Shown piece after piece: positions 1 to 8,972 of a stretch of DNA of 56,134 nucleotides. The position numbers and the translations under genes were made by a program. Source of the stretch: UBA3210 sp002363635 (GTDB lineage Bacteria; Bacillota_I; Bacilli_A; RFN20; CAG-449); NCBI GenBank assembly GCA_946641515.1, contig CAMPBT010000007.1:1-56134 (forward strand). Direction: 5' to 3'. The notes beneath the pieces are model-generated. The model was not told the DNA's origin, made no database searches, and saw only the letters and a list, made by a program, of their open reading frames with translations. The stretch's first letter is position 1; each line of letters begins with the position of its first letter.

Positions 1-108
1 TAAAAAATTGACGTTGTTTGTTTGTTTATTTCTGTCTAGTTTTCAAAGATCAAGTACCAATTCTCTCTCGAGATATTGATTAATTTTTGGTGTCTCTTTC
101 GTGACGCC
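1..108 (-). other. Inferred 5' leader of an rRNA operon
   Basis: Read on the minus strand, this stretch contains TGATCTTTGAAAACTAGACA, which resembles the conserved CTTTGAAAACTAG segment found just upstream of 16S genes and in 16S-23S spacers of Bacilli. It follows a strong minus-strand promoter (115-143) and an imperfect stem-loop at about 88-107, and no protein frame fits. The 16S gene itself would begin beyond the left edge, so the assignment is an inference. An rRNA spacer is less likely because tpiA lies directly upstream. Confidence 0.5.
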
Positions 109-114
109 TTTGTT

Positions 115-143
115 ATTAAACCACGATGTAAATTATATTGCAA
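115..143 (-). promoter_or_regulatory. Strong sigma-A promoter, probably for rRNA
   Basis: On the minus strand TTGCAA (143-138) is followed by exactly 17 bases and TTTAAT (120-115). The start point would be near 108, just before the rRNA-like leader. It lies between the tpiA terminator and the left edge, so it cannot serve tpiA. The remaining bases 144-255 are AT-rich and show nothing else I can name. Confidence 0.6.
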
Positions 144-255
144 GCATTTTTTTAAATATTTTTATCACTTTTTTTAATATATTTACTTACCCACATCTTT
201 CCACAGTTTTCCACATAGGAAATGGGAATAATTTGCACTTAATATTCCCTAAATT

Positions 256-289
256 TAATAAAAAGGAGCAGATTTCTCCACTCCTTTAT
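256..289 (-). terminator. Terminator after tpiA
   Basis: The minus strand reads AAAGGAG, a 12-base spacer, then CTCCTTTTTA. It is a typical intrinsic terminator placed about 30 bases after the tpiA stop and separates pgk-tpiA from the rRNA promoter. Confidence 0.75.
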
Positions 290-317
290 ATATTATATAT
301 AGATTTTATAGCAAAAT

Positions 318-1079
318 TTATTTTACTAAATTTTCAAGCATTGCTTGATATGAATCTAATTTTAATGAAGCACCACCTACTAATGCACCATCAATATCTG
401 GTGATGATAAGTATGCTTTAATGTTTTCTGGTTTTACAGATCCGCCGTAAAGAACTAATGTTTCTTCTGCTGCTTCACCATACATTTCTCTTACTACTGA
501 TCTTACGTATGCACAAACATCTTGAGCGATTTCTTGAGTTGCACTCTTACCTGTACCAATAGCCCAGACTGGTTCATAAGCAATAACGATTTTCTTAACT
601 GCTTCTTTTGATAAGCCTGCTAAACCAATTCTTACTTGTTGCTTAACTACATCTTTAGTTTTTCCATTTACGTATTCTTCTAAAGTTTCGCCAACACAAT
701 ATACTGGTACCATATCGTTTTCGATTAACTTAACCATCTTCTTGTTGCACTTTTCGTTTGTTTCATTATCGTATGTTCTTCTTTCTGAGTGACCAATGAT
801 TACCCAGTTAACACCAATTTCCTTTAACATAGGGATTGAAACTTCGCCTGTGAAAGCACCACTATTTTCAAAATGGCAGTTTTGTGCTGCAACGATCATA
901 TTGTCTGCAACGTTTTCTTTTACTGTTTGTAAGCAAAGGAATGTTGGAGCAACACCAACTAATACATTATTTGCTTTTGCAAATGCTGCGATTTCCTTGC
1001 TGCCTAAAGCAAATTCTTTTGCTTCAGAAACAGTCTTGTTCATTTTCCAGTTGCCTAATAATAATTTTGCTCTTGCCAT
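318..1079 (-). CDS. tpiA: Triosephosphate isomerase
   Basis: Interconverts dihydroxyacetone phosphate and glyceraldehyde 3-phosphate in cytosolic glycolysis. The 253 residues match the usual length. Visible signatures are the N-terminal GNWKMN with the catalytic lysine, GHSERR with the catalytic histidine, AYEPVWAIGTG with the catalytic glutamate and loop 6, and the phosphate-binding YGGSVKPEN. The ATG at 1079 is preceded by GGAG with about 10 bases of spacing, and the gene begins 5 bases after pgk stops, so the two are cotranscribed from the pgk promoter. A terminator follows. The family assignment is secure. Confidence 0.98.
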   Translation of the reverse strand: MARAKLLLGNWKMNKTVSEAKEFALGSKEIAAFAKANNVLVGVAPTFLCLQTVKENVADNMIVAAQNCHFENSGAFTGEVSIPMLKEIGVNWVIIGHSERRTYDNETNEKCNKKMVKLIENDMVPVYCVGETLEEYVNGKTKDVVKQQVRIGLAGLSKEAVKKIVIAYEPVWAIGTGKSATQEIAQDVCAYVRSVVREMYGEAAEETLVLYGGSVKPENIKAYLSSPDIDGALVGGASLKLDSYQAMLENLVK

Positions 1080-1084
1080 TTTAA

Positions 1085-2317
1085 TTAGTCTCCGATTACA
1101 TCAATTCCTGGTAAGTGACCATTATTTTCAATCATTTCAAGTGAAGCACCACCACCTGTTGAAACGTGTGAGAATTTTTCTTTGTAGCCTAATTTCTTAG
1201 CTGCTGAAGCTGAATCGCCACCGCCAATAACTGTGAATGCATCTTTTAAGTTTGCACATGCTTCACATACTGCTGCTGTACCTGCTGCGAATTCATCTCT
1301 TTCGAATACACCCATTGGGCCATTCCAGAATACTGTCTTTGCTGAAGCAATTTCTTTAACATATAATTCTCTTGTCTTTGGACCAATATCCATACCTTCA
1401 AATCCGTCTGGGATATTGTCTGATGGAACAATTCTTACATCTGTTGGGTTTTCGAAGTCATTTGCAACTACTGAGTCGATTGGTAAAACAATCTTGCCAG
1501 TTTCATACATTTTCTTTGCGTATTCAATTTGGTCTTGTTCGTATGGTGATTTACCTACTTTGCCACCGAGAGCAACTTTGAATGTGTATGACATAGCGCC
1601 ACCAATGATGATCTTGTCGCATTTTGAAAGTAATGATTCAATAACTTTAATCTTATCTGAAACTTTGAAGCCACCTAAGATAGCAACATATGGGTGTCTA
1701 TCTGCTGGAACTTCTACAACTTTCTTTAAGTTTAAAACTTCTTTTTCTACTAAGAAGCCAACTGCTGTTTGTTTGCCTTCTTTCTTTAATAATTCTGGTA
1801 CACCGACTGTAGAAGCGTGTGCTCTATGTGCTGAACCGAAAGCATCCATAACGAATGCATCTGCAAATGATGCCCATTCTTTTGCGAGTTCTGCATCGTT
1901 TGCTTCTTCTCCTGCTTCATAACGTGTATTTTGAACAAGTAAAACTTCTCCTGCTTTTAATGCTGCAACTTTATCTGAGAGTTCTGCGCCTCTTGTTGCT
2001 GCTGAGAATGAAACATTAACACCTGGTAATAATTTTGCAAGTTCATCTGCAACTGGTGCCATGTTATTCTTTGCTTTTTGTTTTTCAATATCTTCAAGAG
2101 TTGCTTTTCCCTTTTTGATATCTTTCCATTTAACTTTTCCTAAGTGTGACATTAAGACAACTTTAGCACCCTTACCAAGTAATTCTTTAATTGTTGGTAA
2201 TGCTGCAACAATTCTGTTGTTATCAGAGATAACGCCATCTTTTTGTGGAACGTTGAAGTCTACTCTGACTAAAACTACTTTGTTAGCAATATTTTCTAAT
2301 TGTGTAACGTTTTTCAT
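1085..2317 (-). CDS. pgk: Phosphoglycerate kinase
   Basis: Transfers phosphate from 1,3-bisphosphoglycerate to ADP in glycolysis. The 410 residues span the usual two-domain enzyme: RVDFNVP near residue 20 starts the substrate domain, the arginine-rich VMDAFGSAHRAHAS follows, and GGGDSASAAKKLG with STGGGASLE lie in the C-terminal nucleotide domain. The usual GGAKVSDK segment reads GGFKVSDK. The start is an ATG with GGAG about 11 bases upstream. A promoter and a tandem 20-bp repeat lie upstream, and tpiA follows after 5 bases. gapA is not adjacent on this side; an XRE regulator with its own terminator lies upstream. Confidence 0.98.
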   Translation of the reverse strand: MKNVTQLENIANKVVLVRVDFNVPQKDGVISDNNRIVAALPTIKELLGKGAKVVLMSHLGKVKWKDIKKGKATLEDIEKQKAKNNMAPVADELAKLLPGVNVSFSAATRGAELSDKVAALKAGEVLLVQNTRYEAGEEANDAELAKEWASFADAFVMDAFGSAHRAHASTVGVPELLKKEGKQTAVGFLVEKEVLNLKKVVEVPADRHPYVAILGGFKVSDKIKVIESLLSKCDKIIIGGAMSYTFKVALGGKVGKSPYEQDQIEYAKKMYETGKIVLPIDSVVANDFENPTDVRIVPSDNIPDGFEGMDIGPKTRELYVKEIASAKTVFWNGPMGVFERDEFAAGTAAVCEACANLKDAFTVIGGGDSASAAKKLGYKEKFSHVSTGGGASLEMIENNGHLPGIDVIGD

Positions 2318-2349
2318 AGTATTATTTTCTCCTTTATACTAACAAACAC

Positions 2350-2378
2350 ATTATAAATTTAAAATTTATATAAGTAAA
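2350..2378 (-). promoter_or_regulatory. Promoter of pgk-tpiA
   Basis: The minus strand has TTTACT (2378-2373), a 17-base spacer and a perfect TATAAT (2355-2350), about 33 bases before the pgk start codon. The -35 box overlaps the end of the tandem repeat at 2371-2410, which suggests control by a DNA-binding protein. Confidence 0.7.
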
Positions 2379-2410
2379 TAAATATCGAATTAAGTAATTA
2401 AATATCGAAT
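2371..2410. repeat. Tandem 20-bp direct repeat at the pgk promoter
   Basis: Two adjacent 20-bp units, 2371-2390 and 2391-2410, both read TAAGTAA/TTAAATATCGAAT on the plus strand with one difference (A or T at unit position 8). The pair abuts and overlaps the pgk -35 box. Direct repeats of about two helical turns at a glycolytic promoter suggest an operator. The regulator is unknown. Confidence 0.6.
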
Positions 2411-2431
2411 GATTTTTCATTTTGAGTTACA

Positions 2432-2456
2432 AAAAAAGAACCTTTATAAGGTTCAT
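2432..2456 (-). terminator. Terminator after the small XRE gene
   Basis: The minus strand reads GAACCTTATAAAGGTTC followed by seven T residues, shortly after the stop of the XRE gene. It insulates whiA-xre from pgk. Confidence 0.85.
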
Positions 2457-2468
2457 TTTATTGTTTAT

Positions 2469-2723
2469 CTATTTTTTTGAGACTGCATTGACGAAATCTT
2501 CGATAGTAAAGTCTTCAATTCCTTGAAATAATGTTGATAAATTTATTTTTAAACAACGTGCAATTTTATTGAGAATTAAAAGAGTTGGATTTCTTTTACC
2601 ATTTTCTAAATCACATAAATAGTTTTTATTTATTCCTGCTTCTAATGCAAAATCCATTTGTGACATTTTCTTTTGCATTCTTAAATATGCAATTCTCTTG
2701 CCTAACTGTTCATAGATATTCAT
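2469..2723 (-). CDS. Small XRE-family helix-turn-helix protein
   Basis: An 84-residue cytosolic protein that is almost entirely one Cro/C1-type helix-turn-helix domain. GKRIAYLRMQKKMSQMDFA gives helices 1-2, and the recognition helix falls around INKNYLCDLENGKRNP, followed by helices near residues 45-62. It should bind DNA as a transcription regulator, but nothing shows its target. It starts 5 bases after whiA stops and is therefore cotranscribed with whiA, ending at its own terminator. It lies directly before the pgk promoter with its tandem repeat, so pgk is a conceivable target (inference). Confidence 0.85.
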   Translation of the reverse strand: MNIYEQLGKRIAYLRMQKKMSQMDFALEAGINKNYLCDLENGKRNPTLLILNKIARCLKINLSTLFQGIEDFTIEDFVNAVSKK

Positions 2724-2728
2724 AATCT

Positions 2729-3685
2729 CTATCCCTTTCTCTTTGCAAAGAGTGCAGTATCATGTATTTTATTAAAAATTCTAGATAATCCTGACTTTGA
2801 AACTGTAATATCTGGATACTTACCTTCTAAATAACTTACGAGTTGAGATAATGGTGCATCTGGATTTTCTTTTCTCGCTTCCATTACATATTTTTCTTTT
2901 TGAGTTAACTTGAATGTGTAATGTGTTTCTTCAAGTATTCTAATATCTTCTAGTTGTTCATTTGCTTTTGCAATTGATTTTTCATAATTAGCGTTGAAGC
3001 AAATTTGATATCTATTTTCTGAGTTAATGAAATCTTTTTCGATTCTGATATTTTCAAAATCAAGCATTGACGAAGTTGCATTTACTAATGATAAGAATGT
3101 AGTTATTTGATCGGCTTTCTTTAAATAGATTACATATTTATTTTTTCTTGCAATATATTTGAAATCCATATTTCTTTCATTCTTAAACTTATTAAGTTGT
3201 TTAATTAGCATTTTTGCTAATGATTCTTCTTGAACAATCATCTGTAAATGATAGTTATGGGAAGAAGGTGAATTGACTGAGCCAGACGCTAAAAATGTAC
3301 CTGCAATAAAGTATCTAACACCATCTTTATCAAGTACTGTCTTTGGTAATGTTGTTTCTCCATCTACCATAATCTCTAATTTTTCTAAAATATCAGTTAC
3401 GTTATCTGATACTGATAAATGATAGACAGTTCCTTTATCTAATTTCATTTTTCTTGAATATGAAAATGATGGAGTAATTCCAAAGACTGTATTAAATGCT
3501 TTATATATTAATCTTGCAATCTGTGAATTTTCTGTTTGTAAGTTTAAAGATAGCCCATGGTTAGAAATACCAATAGCCCCATTAGTTTTTACAAAGCCTG
3601 AAAGAAGTGGTAAATAGTTTTTCTCTTCATATCCATATGCACATATTTCATTTTTAACTTGTTGAGTAAAAGAACCTTGTTTCAT
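2729..3685 (-). CDS. whiA: WhiA-family DNA-binding protein
   Basis: WhiA proteins combine a LAGLIDADG-like fold with a C-terminal helix-turn-helix and act in sporulation (actinobacteria) or in cell division and chromosome organisation (Bacillus). The 318-residue length is normal. The N-terminus (SFTQQVKNEICAYG), the mid-region YFIAGTFLASGSVNSPSSHNYHLQ and the C-terminal TVSKSGLSRIFNKI recognition segment match the family. The order uvrA-hprK-lgt-whiA is the common Bacilli arrangement. The terminator between lgt and whiA runs right up to this start codon, so the ribosome binding site is part of that hairpin. Confidence 0.95.
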   Translation of the reverse strand: MKQGSFTQQVKNEICAYGYEEKNYLPLLSGFVKTNGAIGISNHGLSLNLQTENSQIARLIYKAFNTVFGITPSFSYSRKMKLDKGTVYHLSVSDNVTDILEKLEIMVDGETTLPKTVLDKDGVRYFIAGTFLASGSVNSPSSHNYHLQMIVQEESLAKMLIKQLNKFKNERNMDFKYIARKNKYVIYLKKADQITTFLSLVNATSSMLDFENIRIEKDFINSENRYQICFNANYEKSIAKANEQLEDIRILEETHYTFKLTQKEKYVMEARKENPDAPLSQLVSYLEGKYPDITVSKSGLSRIFNKIHDTALFAKRKG

Positions 3686-3735
3686 AATAAAAATCCACCC
3701 GTAGAATCATACTACTATAAGTGGATTTTTTATTC
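3686..3735 (-). terminator. Long hairpin between lgt and whiA
   Basis: On the minus strand AATCCAC and GTGGATT form the outer stem, with an inner GTAG/CTAC stem and flanking A and T tracts, so it can terminate after lgt. The 3' arm carries GGGTGG, the only plausible ribosome binding site for whiA (about 11 bases before its ATG). When folded, the hairpin would hide that site. Confidence 0.7.
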
Positions 3736-3743
3736 AATCAATT

Positions 3744-5024
3744 TTATTTAGTTGGCTTTTTTGTTTTAGTTGTAGCAACTCTTTTCCCAACATTTTCTTT
3801 TTTCTTCTCTTTTAAAGAAGTTGTTTTCTTTTTTGTTTCAACTTTCTTTGTAGTTTGAGTTTTCTTTGTTGTCTTAGTTGAAGCATGCGCTAAAGGATTT
3901 TGTACTTTAGGTGTAACTCTAGGACGTGCATTTTTTGATTTTGCAGCTAAGACTGTATTTCCTTCTGAAGGAATATGTTTAGTTCTACCTTCTAAAAGAA
4001 TATTTACTGCAGCATTTTCATCGTGATTATAATTGATAACATCTTCTGTTTTTGAGATAGTATGTCCTGGTTTTAAAACGATATTGAAATCATAATCAAT
4101 ATAATTATCTGAGCAATATTCTAAATAAACATTTGGAGCGACTCTTTTGTCTAAACCATGTAAGTGGAATTTCTTTCTTAAATATAACTTGTATACGTAT
4201 GACATAATAATTCCTGTTACACCAAAGCCAAAGAAAATCCATGACATAGTAACTGAAATAGAATTATTCATGATATATCTAGTATCTCTTAATGGTTCCA
4301 TAAGTGCTCTTAAAAGTCCATACCAAACAAAATATGCAAATGTTGTTGTACCTGGTGCTAGATGTAATTTTTCTTTAACTGGTTTAAGAGTAAAGACCAA
4401 GATAATTAAGAATCCTAATATGTTAAATAATGATTCAATTAAAAATAATGGAGTTCTAAATTGTCCTCCTATTGTCATTTGATCAACAAACCATTGGCCA
4501 AGCCATGACCATGATGAAGGATCAGTTGGTTGACCATATACTTCTTGGTTAAAGAAATTACCCCATCTTCCAATTGCTTGTGATAAAAGAATAACTGGAA
4601 CGATGACATCTGAAATATCAAAGACTTTCATTTCTTTTCTACGGAAGTGGACAAAAAGCATACCTACAATAATTCCAAGTAATGCTCCACCTTCAACAGC
4701 TAGTCCTGCAATACCTTCAAAATGTCCGTTTTTAATTCCAATAAATGAACCAAGTCCTGTCCAGAAGCTTTGTTCAAAATAATATTTAAATTCTGTTTGG
4801 AACTGGCAAATAATATACCAAATTCTTGCACCTACTAAACCCGATGGGAATGCAACTAAAAAGACATTTTCAAGTCTAGTTGGATCGAGATTCATCTTTT
4901 TAAAACGAATCATACCGTAAAATAATGCCGTAAGACCTGCAGTTAAAATAATTAATGCATAAAATGTTATTTGGAAATTACCAATGCCAAATGACTTTGG
5001 TAAAGATAAGATATTTGGAATCAT
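3744..5024 (-). CDS. lgt: Prolipoprotein diacylglyceryl transferase with a basic C-terminal tail
   Basis: Membrane enzyme that moves diacylglycerol from phosphatidylglycerol to the lipobox cysteine of prolipoproteins. The Lgt signature is visible as GRWGNFFNQEVYG, with HFEGIAGLAVEGG and the arginine-rich LLRALMEPLRDTRY downstream, across about seven hydrophobic segments. At 426 residues it is far longer than the usual 270-290. Residues from about 290 onward form an extra cytosolic region that becomes rich in Lys and Thr in the last 60 residues. It starts 2 bases after hprK stops. The large lipoprotein at 10.7-14.5 kb would be one substrate. Confidence 0.96.
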   Translation of the reverse strand: MIPNILSLPKSFGIGNFQITFYALIILTAGLTALFYGMIRFKKMNLDPTRLENVFLVAFPSGLVGARIWYIICQFQTEFKYYFEQSFWTGLGSFIGIKNGHFEGIAGLAVEGGALLGIIVGMLFVHFRRKEMKVFDISDVIVPVILLSQAIGRWGNFFNQEVYGQPTDPSSWSWLGQWFVDQMTIGGQFRTPLFLIESLFNILGFLIILVFTLKPVKEKLHLAPGTTTFAYFVWYGLLRALMEPLRDTRYIMNNSISVTMSWIFFGFGVTGIIMSYVYKLYLRKKFHLHGLDKRVAPNVYLEYCSDNYIDYDFNIVLKPGHTISKTEDVINYNHDENAAVNILLEGRTKHIPSEGNTVLAAKSKNARPRVTPKVQNPLAHASTKTTKKTQTTKKVETKKKTTSLKEKKKENVGKRVATTKTKKPTK

Positions 5025-5026
5025 GG

Positions 5027-5953
5027 TTATTCACCTTTCTTTAATAATTCATTAAGTCTTTCTTCAAATTCGTATGTTGAGTCATAACCACTCTTTTTAA
5101 GTTTAAAGTTAGTAACTGCAACTTCAATGATGTCGCCAACACTTCTAGCGCCGGTAACAGGAATAGTAATAATTGGAACATTTTGTCCAAGAATTTCATA
5201 ATATTTTGTTGTTCCGCCTAAACGTTCAATTTCCATTGTCCCATCTAATGGAACTAATTTAATAAATAAATCAATCTTCTTTAAATCAACTACTGCGTTA
5301 ACGCCGAACATTTTAGAGACATCGATAATACCAATACCTCTAACTTCCATCATGTTAACAAGCAAATCCGGAGCTCTACCAATAAGTTCTCCGCGTGTTA
5401 AAGTTACATCTACTCTATCATCACTAATTAAGTGATGACCTTTTTTTAATAATTCAAGTGCAGTTTCGGATTTACCGATACCTGATTCACCCATTAAGAC
5501 AACACCCATTGAAAAAACTTCTACCAAAGTACCATGAATTGAAGTACTTGGAGATAATTTTTCATCGAGGTAAGTTACAGAATCTGTTAATAAATCAGAA
5601 GTAACTTTGTTTGTAGTGAATAATGGAAAATTCTTTTCTTTTGCAATTTTTAAAATAGTAGGATTGATTTCATTGTTATGAGCAATAATCATACCTGGAC
5701 ATTCAGGTGTCATTAAGTAATTCATAGATGTAGTAATCTGTTCATCACTTAAAGTTTTAAGATAACGACATTCCTTATTTCCTAAAAGAAGGAGTCTAGA
5801 AGAAATTTTGTAATCAAAGAAACCAGTTAATTCAATACCTGGTCGGTTAATGATTTTTGAATTAATCTGTCTTTTCATTGCTTCTTTATCACCGTTTGCC
5901 CATATTAAGCCGAAGTGATTTGCATACTCAAAGATTGATATTGTTTTTTCCAT
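5027..5953 (-). CDS. hprK: HPr kinase/phosphorylase
   Basis: Phosphorylates and dephosphorylates Ser46 of the phosphocarrier HPr, linking sugar uptake to catabolite repression in Bacilli. The 308 residues show the catalytic His140 (SIHGTL), the P-loop GESGIGKS at 155-162, the acidic ISDD at 176-179, and the HprK signature VRGIGIIDVSKMFG. The length is normal. It sits 41 bases after uvrA and 2 bases before lgt, so the three probably share a transcript. HPr itself is not in the window. Confidence 0.97.
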   Translation of the reverse strand: MEKTISIFEYANHFGLIWANGDKEAMKRQINSKIINRPGIELTGFFDYKISSRLLLLGNKECRYLKTLSDEQITTSMNYLMTPECPGMIIAHNNEINPTILKIAKEKNFPLFTTNKVTSDLLTDSVTYLDEKLSPSTSIHGTLVEVFSMGVVLMGESGIGKSETALELLKKGHHLISDDRVDVTLTRGELIGRAPDLLVNMMEVRGIGIIDVSKMFGVNAVVDLKKIDLFIKLVPLDGTMEIERLGGTTKYYEILGQNVPIITIPVTGARSVGDIIEVAVTNFKLKKSGYDSTYEFEERLNELLKKGE

Positions 5954-5994
5954 TTCTAGTCCCTCTTATTTAAGAATAATGATAACACAGAATA

Positions 5995-8856
5995 TTAATT
6001 CTGTATATCAGTAATGTTTTTCATTCTTTCTCTATCTCTAGTAATAATCTTCTTTAAATATTTTCCTGTGTAAGATGCTTCACATTTCATGATTTCTTCA
6101 GGAGTACCTGTAGCGACAATTGTGCCTCCTCCATCCCCTCCTTCAGGACCTAAATCAATAATGTAATCTGCACATTTAATGACGTCTAAGTTATGTTCAA
6201 TAACTACAACAGAATTACCTGCCGCGACAATTTGTTCAAGTACTCCAAGTAATTTTTTAATATCATCGACATGTAAACCAGTTGTAGGTTCATCTAAGAT
6301 ATATAAAGTATTGCCTGTACCTTTTCTTGAAAGCTCATATGCAAGTTTTACACGTTGAGATTCTCCGCCAGATAAAGTAGTAGATGATTGACCAAGTTCA
6401 ATATAACCAAGTCCAACATCTAATAATGTCTTAATTTTATTGTAGATTGATGGAATATTTTTAAAGAATTCTGCAGCATCTTCTACCGTCATCTTTAGAA
6501 CATCATAAATAGACTTTCCTTTATATGTGCATTGTAAAGTTTCTTCATTATAACGTTTTCCACCGCATTCATCACATGTGACAAAAATATCAGGTAAGAA
6601 GTTCATAGAAATTCTAGTTACCCCATCACCTTGACACTTTTCGCATCTTCCGCCTTTGACGTTAAATGAGAAACGCCCTTTTTCGTATCCTCTTGCTTTA
6701 GCTTCAATAGTGTTTGCAAATAATGCACGAATATCATCAAATACCCCAATGTATGTAGCAGGGTTGGATCTTGGTGTTTTACCAATTGGTTCTTGAGAGA
6801 CATTGATGACTTTATCAATGTTACTAATGCCAAAAACCCCATCACTTTTTCCTACAACTTCTTTTGTGTTATATAAAGTATTTCTAACTGTCTTATATAA
6901 AATTTCTGTAATTAATGAAGATTTACCTGAGCCAGAAACACCAGTAACACAAGTGAAATTACCTAAAGGTATATCAACAGTAATATTCTTTAAGTTATTT
7001 TCTCTTGCGCCACGAATTGTAATCTTTTTGCCATTTCCTTTACTTCTAAAAGTAGGAACAGGAATAAACTTTTTGCCAGATAAATATTCACCAGTTAAAG
7101 AATTAGGATTATTCATAACTTCTTGAGGTGTACCTTTTGCAGTAACATATCCCCCATGAATTCCTGCGCCTGGACCAATATCTACTAAATAATCTGCTGC
7201 AATCATGGTATCTTCATCGTGTTCTACAACAATAAGAGTGTTGCCTAAATCTCTCATTTGTTTAAGAGTTGCAATTAATTTATCGTTATCTCTTTGATGT
7301 AGACCAATTGATGGTTCATCTAAAACATAGAGAACACCTGATAACTTAGAACCAATTTGAGTTGCAAGTCTAATACGTTGAGCTTCTCCTCCAGATAGAG
7401 TCATTGCATATCTAGAAAGAGTTAAATAATCTAGACCAACGTTAATTAAGAAAGAAACTCTATTCTTAATTTCTTGGAGAACTAAATCTGCGATGTTATG
7501 TTGATATTCGCTTAGTTCTAAATCGCTTAAAAATTTATATAAATCTTTAAGTGGTAAATTACACATTTCAAAAATATTAAGTCCGCCAACTTTAACAGAT
7601 AGTACTGCTTCAGATAGTCTAGCGCCTTTACACTTATTACAAATTGAATCAACCATAAATGATTCATAATATGGTCTCATAAATTCAGAAGTAGTAGTTG
7701 CATACATTCTATCTACTCTATTTTTTACACCTTCAAAACCATGACGAGTTACTGTATTTCCGTTTACGGTTGTAATCTTCATAGTTAAATTATCTGGTGC
7801 ACCGAACATAATAATCTTTTTATGTTCTTCAGATAATTTACGATAAGGAATGTCCATAGGAATACCGTAATAGTCGCAAACATATTTAAATTCTTTCCAA
7901 TCAATATTTGGAGAATCAATAATGTTCTTATAATAAATTACTGCGCCTTGCTTGATTGATAAATTATCATTTTCTACAAGTAAATCAGTTGAAGCTTCTC
8001 TTTTAATACCTAAGCCGTGACATTCTGGACATGCGCCTAAAGGTGCATTAAAAGAAAATAATCTAGGTTCAAGTGGAGGTACTGAGAAGCCACAATATGG
8101 ACAAGCTTGATGTTCTGAGAAGAGCTTTTCTTCTTCTCCATTTAAAATAATGCAATAACCATCGGCGACATCAAGCGCATTTTCAATTGATTCATATAAT
8201 CTAGATTGAGAATCTTCTTTTAAAACTAATCTATCGACAACTACATCAATAAAATGTTTAGCATTTTTATCTAAAGCAGGAACTTCAGAGATTCTCATGA
8301 TATCTTTTCTATCAAGTCTTATTCTTTCGTATCCGAGTCTTTGATATTTTTCTAAGTTATCCTTTTGAGAACCTTTTTCGTTATAAACTACTGGGGCTAA
8401 AATATATAATCTAGAACCCATAGGCATCTTCATGACGATATCTACCATTTGCTTAGGAGTAAATTTAACAATAGGTTCTTTATGAGTAGGACAATATGGC
8501 ACCCCAATTCGAGCGTATAACAATCTAAAATAATCATAGATTTCAGTTACTGTGCCAACTGTAGATCTAGGGTTATGTGAAGTAGTTTTTTGGTCAATAG
8601 CAATTGCAGGAGATAAACCTTCAATTGAATCGACATTAGGTTTTTGTACGCTACCTAAAAATTGTCTAGCATATGAAGATAATGATTCGACATACCTTCT
8701 TTGACCTTCATTATAAATTGTATCAAACGCTAAAGTAGATTTACCTGAGCCAGATACACCTGTAAATACAATTAATTTTTCTTTTGGTAAAGCAATATCA
8801 AAATCTTTTAAATTATTTTCTCTTGCTCCTTTGATGACGATTTCTTTATTTTGCAT
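5995..8856 (-). CDS. uvrA: UvrA excinuclease ABC subunit A
   Basis: Damage-recognition ATPase of nucleotide excision repair; it loads UvrB on DNA. The 953 residues hold two ABC ATPase halves: Walker A GVSGSGKSTL near residue 33 and GVSGSGKSSL near residue 640, each with an LSGGEAQR or LSGGESQR signature. Zinc-finger cysteines appear as CPYC...CPEC and CEKC...CDEC. GQRRYVESLS near the N-terminus contains an AGG codon at a conserved arginine, so AGG still means Arg here. The start codon has AAGGAGGA upstream. uvrB is not in the window. Confidence 0.98.
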   Translation of the reverse strand: MQNKEIVIKGARENNLKDFDIALPKEKLIVFTGVSGSGKSTLAFDTIYNEGQRRYVESLSSYARQFLGSVQKPNVDSIEGLSPAIAIDQKTTSHNPRSTVGTVTEIYDYFRLLYARIGVPYCPTHKEPIVKFTPKQMVDIVMKMPMGSRLYILAPVVYNEKGSQKDNLEKYQRLGYERIRLDRKDIMRISEVPALDKNAKHFIDVVVDRLVLKEDSQSRLYESIENALDVADGYCIILNGEEEKLFSEHQACPYCGFSVPPLEPRLFSFNAPLGACPECHGLGIKREASTDLLVENDNLSIKQGAVIYYKNIIDSPNIDWKEFKYVCDYYGIPMDIPYRKLSEEHKKIIMFGAPDNLTMKITTVNGNTVTRHGFEGVKNRVDRMYATTTSEFMRPYYESFMVDSICNKCKGARLSEAVLSVKVGGLNIFEMCNLPLKDLYKFLSDLELSEYQHNIADLVLQEIKNRVSFLINVGLDYLTLSRYAMTLSGGEAQRIRLATQIGSKLSGVLYVLDEPSIGLHQRDNDKLIATLKQMRDLGNTLIVVEHDEDTMIAADYLVDIGPGAGIHGGYVTAKGTPQEVMNNPNSLTGEYLSGKKFIPVPTFRSKGNGKKITIRGARENNLKNITVDIPLGNFTCVTGVSGSGKSSLITEILYKTVRNTLYNTKEVVGKSDGVFGISNIDKVINVSQEPIGKTPRSNPATYIGVFDDIRALFANTIEAKARGYEKGRFSFNVKGGRCEKCQGDGVTRISMNFLPDIFVTCDECGGKRYNEETLQCTYKGKSIYDVLKMTVEDAAEFFKNIPSIYNKIKTLLDVGLGYIELGQSSTTLSGGESQRVKLAYELSRKGTGNTLYILDEPTTGLHVDDIKKLLGVLEQIVAAGNSVVVIEHNLDVIKCADYIIDLGPEGGDGGGTIVATGTPEEIMKCEASYTGKYLKKIITRDRERMKNITDIQN

Positions 8857-8972
8857 AAGAAGTCCTCCTTAAAGTTTTATAGTAACATTAATTTAACTAA
8901 CTTTTAACATCTCAATTAAAAATGAATTAAATTATTTACAATATCCATATTTTATTGACAAATATAAGAATG

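Noticed and set aside
1..108. 16S-23S spacer rather than a 16S leader
   Set aside because: tpiA and its terminator lie immediately upstream on the same strand, followed by a strong promoter, so there is no 16S gene before it.
1233..1922. Long plus-strand frames opposite pgk, topB, rplN, rplB and rpoA
   Set aside because: They lie entirely antisense to conserved genes, lack ribosome binding sites and resemble no family; they are shadows of the real genes.
5995..8856. Possible reassignment of AGG from Arg to Met, reported for some uncultured Bacilli
   Set aside because: AGG falls on a conserved arginine of UvrA (GQRRYVESLS) and on the usual Arg of LRK in the XRE domain at 55.5 kb, and CGA on Arg in NRPG of HprK, so arginine codons keep their meaning here.
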